Part shown: positions 1 through 5,625 of the stretch, piece by piece
Layout: each line of letters opens with the position of its first letter
How positions within the stretch are numbered: the stretch's first letter is position 1
Source: Pelagophyceae sp. CCMP2097
Taxonomy: Eukaryota > Sar > Pelagophyceae
Length of the DNA: 11,714 nucleotides
Reading direction: 5' to 3'
NCBI GenBank assembly: GCA_026770575.1
Contig: MU657257.1
Span: 1-11,714, forward strand
Made by a program: the position numbers and the translations under genes
The notes under the pieces: model-generated
The model's database searches: none
What the model saw: the letters and a program-made list of their open reading frames with translations, nothing else
What the model was told of the DNA's origin: nothing

Positions 1-121
1 CCGCGCCGCCGCATCCGAGCGGGAAGAGCGACACCGCAAACGACGTGTGCAGCCCCGGGTTCTTGTACTCGGAGAGCGGATGCTCCTGGTCGTACGTCTG
101 GACCAGGGCAATGTCGGGCAT
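1..121 (-). CDS. Helitron/PIF1-type helicase-like protein, N-terminal fragment (runs off left edge)
   Basis: An ATG at 121 opens a frame that stays open to the window edge (40 codons). Seen: the segment contains SEYKNPG, followed after a short gap by SLFPLGCGG. Established: Helitron-encoded and PIF1-like helicase ORFs carry a block of the form 'E(Y/F)xNPxLxxxxFPxLFPxGxGG' near the start of the Helitron-like N domain, and this matches it well. In frame upstream there is a TAG at 137-139 preceded by CA, so the stretch could instead be an exon entered through a TAG acceptor, with the true start elsewhere. The replicase and helicase domains would lie outside the window, so it is unknown whether the element is intact. 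It reads in the same direction as the methyltransferase that ends at 396. It could also be a decayed transposon fragment. Confidence 0.5.
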   Translation of the reverse strand, partial: MPDIALVQTYDQEHPLSEYKNPGLHTSFAVSLFPLGCGGA

Positions 122-395
122 CGGGCTCGAGCTCCTCTATGCGAAACAGTCGCTAAGTCAAAATGTTCGGGTGCCTCATAAACGTTGCATTCTAGGAATT
201 CCTACTGTCCCCAGCCACAGATAGTAATAGACGCGCGCCCTTGAGTAGGTGCCTAAGTAGGCGCCCTTCAGAGAGCGTACCCCCTACGGGGGCCCCTGTA
301 GGGAGGAAGCTTCGTTCCCCGGAGAGATGGTGTGCGAGTCTTTGAAGAGCCATTGAAGACTCGGAGTCAATTTAAGAGCCGCGCCCCTTTGGCAG
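122..395. other. Intergenic spacer with short repeats
   Basis: No gene is seen between the methyltransferase stop codon and the helicase-like ORF. The spacer is less GC-rich than its flanks. It holds a near-direct repeat beginning GCGCCCTT around 234-268 and a small inverted repeat of the form CCCCCTACGGGGG at about 281-293, followed by a related CCCCTGTAGGG. I cannot assign a promoter, poly(A) signal or terminator. Confidence 0.4.
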
Positions 396-1527
396 TCACT
401 GCTTGCGGTAGACGAAGAGCGTGGCGCCGCCGGACCACGACGCCTTGCACCAGGCCTCGTGCAGCAGCGCGAAGTGCGCCGTTGGAGCGGAGGGGGCTGT
501 TGAAGCTGACGGGGCCGGCGGCTCGGCAACCGACGCTTCCTCGGCTGCCGAAACTTCCGCGTCGCCCGTCGCAGCATCGGCGCCTCGTGGGGTGTGGGGG
601 CGCCTCTGAAGCGAGGCGAAAGGGAGGCGGGCGGTGGAGAGCACGTAGGCGCCTGTCTTGAGGTGCTTTTCCATCGCGACGGAGAGCCTTTGAAGCGTTT
701 CGGCGCCGAAGAGCAGAACGTTGCAGAAGACAACGTCGGCGGCGTGCCAGCAATCCTCGGCGAAGATGTCGCCGCAAACGAATTGGACTGCAGCGGACGG
801 AAGTTGGAGAGAGGCGTTAGACACGCGCGCAACGGCCGCCGCGTCCAGCGCTGTTTCGCGCGGCGCAGACAGAGGCGCGGCGCCGGAAGCCGCCGTTTCC
901 GAAGCCGCCGCTTCGAAAGCCGCCGCTTCTGAAGCCGCCGTCTCGGCCGCGCCTCGGAGCGCGGGCTCGGCCGCGTCGTCCGCGTGGTGGTCCGACTCTT
1001 CTTCCAAAAGCGCACCTTCTTCTAAAATAGCGCCTTTTTCGTGCGCCGCCGCGCCGCAGTCGTCGGGCCGAGAGAAGGCGACGCGGCCGTCGGCGAGGCT
1101 GCAGCGGGCGGATGTATTTCGTTTTTGTAAGTATTTCGAGAGTGATGAGCTTTCCGCCCCTTTCAGCGCCGCCTTGTACGCCCGCGCCCCGAACAGGGCC
1201 ACGACGGCCGCCGCGCACTGCTCGATTGTCAGATCGGAGGTTTGAAGGGGTGCTATTCTATCCAGCATCTCACAAAGTGGAGCCGCCTGCGCCGCCGCGA
1301 CCGCCGCGGCGCCCTTTTTCGAAGACGCCTTCAACAAAGCCTTGTTCCAAGAGTGCTTCGCCGGCGCGGCGGCGCCGTGGCAGGTATATCTGCGAGGCGC
1401 CTTTGCGTCGGCGGCTAAAGCGGCGGTCGCCGCCCTGTCGGCACGCCACTCTTCGATGCGGCCGCGCGCCGATTCGGCGAGCGCGTGCAGCGCGGGCTGG
1501 ATCTCGAGGCCACCGCAGATTGAAAAC
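396..1527 (-). CDS. Methyltransferase exon 3 (Ala-rich insertion and catalytic-fold C-terminus)
   Basis: This 1132-nt exon finishes the gene at a TGA (396-398). It begins FSICGGLEI and has a basic then Ala-rich stretch, including four tandem 15-base units at 886-945 that give an (E/K)AA-type pentapeptide repeat. It returns to recognisable fold at VCGDIF. A second low-complexity segment rich in Ala, Pro, Ser and Glu separates LPFASL from the final strand. Unrecognised introns inside this exon are possible but would have to keep phase. Confidence 0.65.
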
Positions 1528-2277
1528 CTGGCAAGCATTTCAAGGCTGTGCGCAGGGACATTTCAAGGGACGGGCCTCGATTGCCTCCGAGCCGCGTTTC
1601 ACAAGAAGACGCTCTTCAAACGTGTCGCAGAGCGCTAAGCCGAGGACGACCTTGCCCGCGCCGGACCCGAGGTCCCAAAAGATTTTTCGCGAGTCTTTTT
1701 GGTCGCACGGCCGCGATGCGGTGAACCGTGAACACACACCGGAGAAGTCGCACACGTCCAGCTCGCCAAACGTGAGCTCGCGGTCCTGCGAGGCATGGAT
1801 ACGCGCGGGGCCCGCGCGGCGAGGAAAGGCCGCAGGGGACCGTCCGTGGGCCAGCGTGGGACCGCGGAGGGTCTGTGGAGGACCGCCTCGGGGCCGCGGA
1901 GGACCGCGGAGGACCGTCTCGGGCCCGCGGGGGGTCCGTAGAAGACCGTCTTGGGCCCGTAGAGGAACGTCTAGGTTCCGTAGAGGACCATCTCGGGCCG
2001 TCTCGGGCCGTAGAGGGACCGTGAAAGGCCGTAAAGGGACCGTGCAAGACCGGGAACGGCCGTGCAGGCACCGTTGAAGGCCGCCTCGGGGCCGTGTCGG
2101 GCCGTCGAATCGTCTTTGGGCGCGTCTCGGGGCTTGGGTTCGCAGAGACTGAAGGTTCGCACTTCGACTCACCTTTTTGCCAGACTCCCGCGCCACCCCA
2201 TACGCATCGACGCCCTCAAACGCCCGCCGCACCACCGCCGCCGCCGAGACGCGCTTCGCCTGCGCCGAGTGCGTCAT
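396..2277 (-). CDS. DOT1-like class I SAM-dependent methyltransferase (3 exons)
   Basis: Exons on the minus strand are 2173-2277, 1622-1785 and 396-1527, giving 466 residues. Residues 42-44 read FGE, close to the (T/F)(Y/F)GE block that precedes the fold in this family. Motif I is WDLGSGAGK at 72-80, and the acidic loop is GGLEI at 95-99 (E98 would bind the ribose hydroxyls of SAM). GDIF lies at 342-345, followed by ADVVFCN (353-359), a strand at LKTGAYVLST, and a C-terminal SWSGGATLFVYRK. These are the ordered elements of DOT1-like methyltransferases of algae. The acceptor substrate, histone or other, cannot be told. Splicing restores DTFSICGGLEI, which no single frame gives. About 220 residues, largely Ala-rich, separate GLEI from GDIF, far more than usual. 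The first ATG of exon 1 nearest the conserved region was chosen; ATGs further upstream in the same frame remain possible. Confidence 0.75.
886..945 (-). repeat. 4 x 15-bp coding repeat in the methyltransferase insertion
   Basis: Four adjacent units of the form RAAGCCGCCGYTTCN start at 886, 901, 916 and 931, with a few differences between them. On the coding strand they give a five-residue Ala-rich repeat with Glu, Ser, Thr and Phe at the variable places. The insertion therefore grew, at least partly, by in-frame slippage. Confidence 0.8.
1528..1621 (-). other. Methyltransferase intron 2 (94 nt, GT-AG)
   Basis: The donor is AC|GTTTGA and the acceptor is TTGCCAG|GTTTTC. Removing it joins ...ALCDT and FSICGGLEI in frame, the expected spacing from motif I to the acidic loop. 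The first four bases of the intron (GTTT) equal the first four of the next exon. Without splicing, the upstream frame stops at about 1540. Confidence 0.7.
1622..1785 (-). CDS. Methyltransferase exon 2 (SAM motif I)
   Basis: The exon is 164 nt, phase 0 to phase 2. It begins GACCGCGAG after CGCAG and ends GACAC before GTTTGA. It encodes DRELTFGELDV and then WDLGSGAGKVV, the glycine-rich SAM-binding loop. Confidence 0.75.
1786..2172 (-). other. Methyltransferase intron 1 (387 nt, GT-AG), minisatellite-filled
   Basis: The intron runs from GTGAGT to CGCAG and is followed by GAC. Its first half in plus orientation (about 1850-2105) is a degenerate tandem repeat built on CCGTCTCGGGCC and GTAGAGGACC, units of roughly 14 to 21 bases. 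It has no stop codon in one minus frame, so an unspliced reading joins both exons into one long ORF; the Arg/Pro/Gly-rich product of that stretch is not believable as protein. Confidence 0.65.
2173..2277 (-). CDS. Methyltransferase exon 1
   Basis: This exon encodes 35 residues ending ARESGKK. It ends at a textbook donor, AAG|GTGAGT, in phase 0. It is placed by that donor and because the join to exon 2 gives ESGKKDRELTFGE, a sensible lead-in to the methyltransferase fold. The ATG at 2275-2277 lies in CATGG and so also creates a plus-strand ATG. The same frame is open upstream to 2565, with further ATGs near 2389 and 2430, so the N-terminus is uncertain. Confidence 0.6.
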
Positions 2278-2492
2278 GGCCGGCAGGGCCAAGGGCACCC
2301 CTCCTTCCCGAGGCGGCAAAGTCCGGAGAGTCACCCGAAATCGGGGGCCCACAACCGGGAAACCCGTCGCTTCTGGCTCGGCGGCCATAACCCACGACCC
2401 GCAGCACGAAAACGCGGACGTCGGCATTTCCGCGCGGTCTCGAGCGCGGCGGCGTCGGCTGCGGCGCTGGGTCCCGGCGCGGCGGGGGGTCG
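2278..2492. promoter_or_regulatory. Divergent gene spacer, putative bidirectional promoter region
   Basis: The methyltransferase reads left and the WD40 gene reads right from this segment, so both promoters or 5' leaders probably fall here. No TATA box or other recognisable element is visible. Open frames cross it on both strands, and a well-placed plus ATG at 2276 (CATGGCC) starts a basic frame that is out of frame with the WD40 blades. Confidence 0.3.
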
Positions 2493-3660
2493 CGGGACAC
2501 CGTCGAGTCGCTGCGCGGCGGCGGGTCACGGGACACCGTCGAGTCGCTGCACGGCGGCGGGTCACGGGACACCGTCGAGTCGCTGCGCGGCGGCGCCGAG
2601 CCCCCGGTCGCGCCGGTCCTCGCGCTGCTGCAGAGCGACTTGGTCGCGCTCATAATTCATCTGGCGGGATCGCCCAACGCGGTCTTCGTGACGAAGGCCG
2701 TCGCTCGAGCTGGGCTGCCCGCGGCGCAGGTCTTGCGCAGGCCCTTCTGGCAGGCCCGCGTCGCCAAGGGCGCGGCTATCCTGGAGCTTAAACCCTTGGG
2801 CGGCGACGGCGTCTGGCACTGCGCGATTTCGCCCGACGGTAAGCACGTTTCGACGACGAGGACCCGTACGTTTAAGCGATTCTGGGACGCCGAGACGGGC
2901 GCGCCGCGGCATCGACGGGCGCGTGCCGTGGGAGGGCGCTGTGGAAGGGGCATCCGCACGTTCTCGCCCGACAGCCGGCGCTGCCTGGAGAGGGGTCTGA
3001 AGGACGCGACCGTGCAACTCTGGGACGCCGTGACCCGCACGCCGCTGGTGAAGCTCGAGGGCCACACCAAAGTCGCCTGCTGGGTGTGGTCGCACGACGG
3101 CGCGCGCGTCATGACGGGGAGCTGGGACGGAACGGCGCGGCTCTGGGACGCCAACACGGGTAGGCTGTTGAAAACGCTCACGTGGCGCGACGGCGCAATC
3201 TTTAGCTGCGCGTTTTCTGCCGACGGTGCACGTGTCGCGACGTCGAGCTGGACCATGGCGCGGCTCTGGAACGCCAAGACGGGGGCGCTGCTGGTGACGC
3301 TCGAGGGGCACACCGACACCGTCACGAGCTGCGCGTTCTCGCCCGACAGCAGGCGTATCATCACGACGAGCCGGGACAAGACGGCGCGGCTCTGGGACGC
3401 TGCGGCGGGCGCGTCGCAGGCGACACTCAAAAGGCACACCCGCTACGTCTACTGCTGCGCGTTCTCGCCCGACGGCGCGCGTGTCGTGACGGGGGGCTGC
3501 GACAAGACGGCGCGGCTCTAGGATGCCAAGACGGGCGCGCTGCAAAAGACGCTCGAGGGGCACACCAACACTTTGGACCTGCACGTTCTCGCCCGACGGC
3601 ACGCGCATCGTGACGGCGAGCAACGACACGACGGTGCGGCTCTGGGACGCTTCGTCGTAA
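2493..3660 (+). pseudogene. Seven-bladed WD40 protein gene with nonsense codon and frameshift in the last blades
   Basis: In one frame the sequence gives RDTVESL repeats, then LLQSDLVALIIHLAGSPNAV (a helical lead-in), then six WD40 units typified by [13 protein letters not shown]...KTARLWDA, linked by LEGHT. The sixth unit reads KTARL then TAG at 3519-3521 where every other unit has TGG (Trp). The same frame continues as [17 protein letters not shown]. Then, near 3573-3580, one net extra base is needed to enter [16 protein letters not shown]...VRLWDASS and a TAA at 3658-3660. The gene was thus a complete seven-blade propeller, normally a protein-interaction scaffold. Blades 1-2 are also divergent. 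There is no in-frame ATG before 3111, so a 5' exon is missing or the start is lost. CTGCTGCAG at 2625-2633 is a possible acceptor. Assembly error at the two lesions is an alternative to decay. Confidence 0.8.
2494..2594 (+). repeat. 3 x 36-bp tandem repeat, 12-residue unit
   Basis: Units start at 2494, 2530 and 2566 (the last is truncated at 29 bases). They begin GGGACACCGTCGAGTCGCTG and differ by one base, C/A at the position giving Arg or His. In the WD40 frame the unit is RDTVESL(R/H)GGGS. The period is a multiple of three and the frame runs into the WD40 lead-in, so it is either a young coding expansion or a minisatellite at the gene's 5' boundary. Confidence 0.85.
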
Positions 3661-4650
3661 GGCGCCGCGACCGCGGGCGTGGTCGGTGCAGTCGCAGTCG
3701 CGCCCTCGTCGCCAGAGGCCTCGGCCCGACTCGTAACTCGAATGTTTCGGAATCTTCCTCAACGGCGGGACTGTCGCAGCGAGCAGGAGTGTCCCCGAGG
3801 CGACCTTCGGGAGGTGCCACCGGATCTGCCCGCAGTCGGACCGCCTTTGGTTTCATCCTTTTGCAGAGGCGTCCCTATCTTGAAAGGGGCATCGAATGTC
3901 ACTTTTTCGTTGACTTCTTTTCGGAAACTGCTTTTTTCCCCTTCTTTTCAGCGTCTTTTGGACGCTCGCGTGGGCTCAGAGCACCTTCGGGGGATCTGCT
4001 AGCGGCATTCTGGGACTCGTTCGCTATGGTGGTGATGCAAAGTCGCCCTGGTGGCACAAGTCGCCACGAGCAGAGGGGGTTCTTCACCGCCTCGGGTCAC
4101 CTCGGGTCCCCGGCGGCCCGCGGCTGTTCCCGTTCCCGGCTCTGCCCGACACGAGTCGCGTGAATCCGAGGTGTCCGGGGCGCTGCTCGGAGCGCCGCGG
4201 CATCTGAGCTGTGGTATTCGAAACGCGGAGTTGCGGTGTCGAGTGCCAAGGCTTTCGAAACGCTGAGTGCATTCAGTGGCGCAGGGGGTGCAGCAGCGAC
4301 GGCGCAGCGGCGGCCCGTCCAGGGCTCTGTGGGGTCATCGGTGCGTCGCAGCCTCGGGGACCCGACCGCGGGGCCTCGAGAAAGCCCCTCGAAACGGCGC
4401 CTTTAGACGGACCTCGAGACGGCCCTTGGTTTCCGTCCACTCGAGACGGCCCCCTCGAGACGGCCCTTTCGAGGCGGCCCCTCGAGAGGGCCCTTGAAGA
4501 CGGCGGGCCTTTGAGACGGCTTCTCGAGAAGACGCCTTGTGAGCGGCCCCTCTCTCGTTCCTTGACGGCCCTTGGAGACGGCCCCTTCTTGACGCCCCCC
4601 TCGAGACGGCAGAGCCCGGGCGGTTCCTGTAGAGAGGCGTGTATTACGGG
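3661..4650. other. Intergenic region between convergent WD40 and helical-repeat genes
   Basis: No coding stretch of believable composition is seen in about 990 bases. At 3901-3951 on the plus strand there is the most AT- and pyrimidine-rich tract of the window, ending CTTCTTTTCAG, which looks like a splice acceptor without a recognisable exon after it. From about 4370 to 4615 there is a degenerate GAGACGGCCC repeat field (separate entry). The 3' ends and poly(A) sites of both convergent genes must fall here but show no clear signal. Confidence 0.5.
4370..4615. repeat. Degenerate GAGACGGCCC minisatellite
   Basis: At least eight copies or near-copies of (TC)GAGACGGCCC, spaced about 13 to 25 bases, occur with variants such as GAAGACGG, GAGGCGG and TTGACGG. 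The same heptamer, GAGACGG or its complement CCGTCTC, recurs in methyltransferase intron 1 and in introns 1 and 4 of the helical-repeat gene. Confidence 0.75.
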
Positions 4651-5625
4651 TCACACCGCGCCGCCGTGCGGTTCCAATGTTGCGAGGGCCCAGTCGATGT
4701 CCTTGAGCTCCGCTGCGTTGAACAACACTCCCTTCTTCCTCGCCGCCCCAACAGCGTCAAACAACAACTCGGCCCCGGGCACGTCGCCAGCCTTGGCGAT
4801 GGCCCATGCGAGGTCTGCGAGGGCCTGGGGTTGCAACGCGTCTATTTTCTGCACCGCTGCCGCCGCGAGGGCTTGGAACAGTGCCGGCGCGTCGATTCCT
4901 GAAGCCGCAAAGGCCCGCGCCGTGTTCGCCAAGTGTTGCGCCTCAAACGTCTCAATCTTCTCAAAGGCTTGTGAAGCGACGGCTTGGAACAGCGCCGGCG
5001 CCGCGAAACCCGCTTGAGAATAAGCCCAAACGACGTTGGATAGAGTCTGGGCATTGAACGTATCCATCTTGGCCACCACTTCCAAAGCCAAAGCTTCAAA
5101 CAAAGCCGGCGCTTCGACGCCGGCGGTGGCGAACGCGACGGCGGTGTTTGCCAAGTCTTTGTGGTTGAAAAATGCAATCTTCAAAACGGCTTCACAAGCC
5201 AAAGCTTCAAATAAAGCCGGCGCTGCCACGCGCGCCGTCGAAAACGCCCACGCCGTGTGCGCGACGTGCTCAGGTTCGAACAAAGCCATGTACTTTTTCG
5301 ACTCTAACGCTAATGCTTGGAAAAGCTCGGGCGCATGGATCCCTTGCGCGGCAAACGCCCAGCTCAAAGATGCCAAGTCCTGCGGCGCAAAAGATGCGAC
5401 GTCGTACGTCTGCGCGGCGGAGAGCTTGAAGCGCGATTCGTCGCTAATCGCTTCGAAGAGCGAAGGCGCCGAAACGCCGGCCCTGGCAAAGGCCCAGGCC
5501 ACTTGCCCCAACTCGCGAGCGTTGAACTTGAACGTCATGTCCTTGCGCTGCGCCACCGTCGCGACGGCGTCGTACAGCGCCGGGGCGGCCTCGCCGGAGG
5601 TGGAGAAAGCCCAGGAGAGGCTCGC
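4651..5625 (-). CDS. Helical-repeat gene exon 6 (C-terminal repeats)
   Basis: The 975-nt exon is entered after GTGTAG and encodes 324 residues with about nine uninterrupted repeats, for example HVAHTAWAFSTARVAAPALF and DLANTAVAFATAGVEAPALF. It ends at a TGA (4651-4653). The conserved Trp is replaced in two repeats (TAVAF, TARAF). A TAG at 5626-5628 immediately before the exon is the acceptor AG and shows that the frame cannot simply extend upstream. Confidence 0.85.
   Translation of the reverse strand, partial: ASLSWAFSTSGEAAPALYDAVATVAQRKDMTFKFNARELGQVAWAFARAGVSAPSLFEAISDESRFKLSAAQTYDVASFAPQDLASLSWAFAAQGIHAPELFQALALESKKYMALFEPEHVAHTAWAFSTARVAAPALFEALACEAVLKIAFFNHKDLANTAVAFATAGVEAPALFEALALEVVAKMDTFNAQTLSNVVWAYSQAGFAAPALFQAVASQAFEKIETFEAQHLANTARAFAASGIDAPALFQALAAAAVQKIDALQPQALADLAWAIAKAGDVPGAELLFDAVGAARKKGVLFNAAELKDIDWALATLEPHGGAV

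Noticed and set aside
1112..2077. A 321-codon plus frame
   Set aside because: It is antisense to methyltransferase exons 2 and 3 and intron 1, basic and Pro-rich, with no recognisable motif.
2562..3629. A 355-codon minus frame with regular VGVPE.RR..PARR repeats
   Set aside because: It is the antisense shadow of the WD40 repeats; the regularity comes from the WD40 unit on the plus strand.
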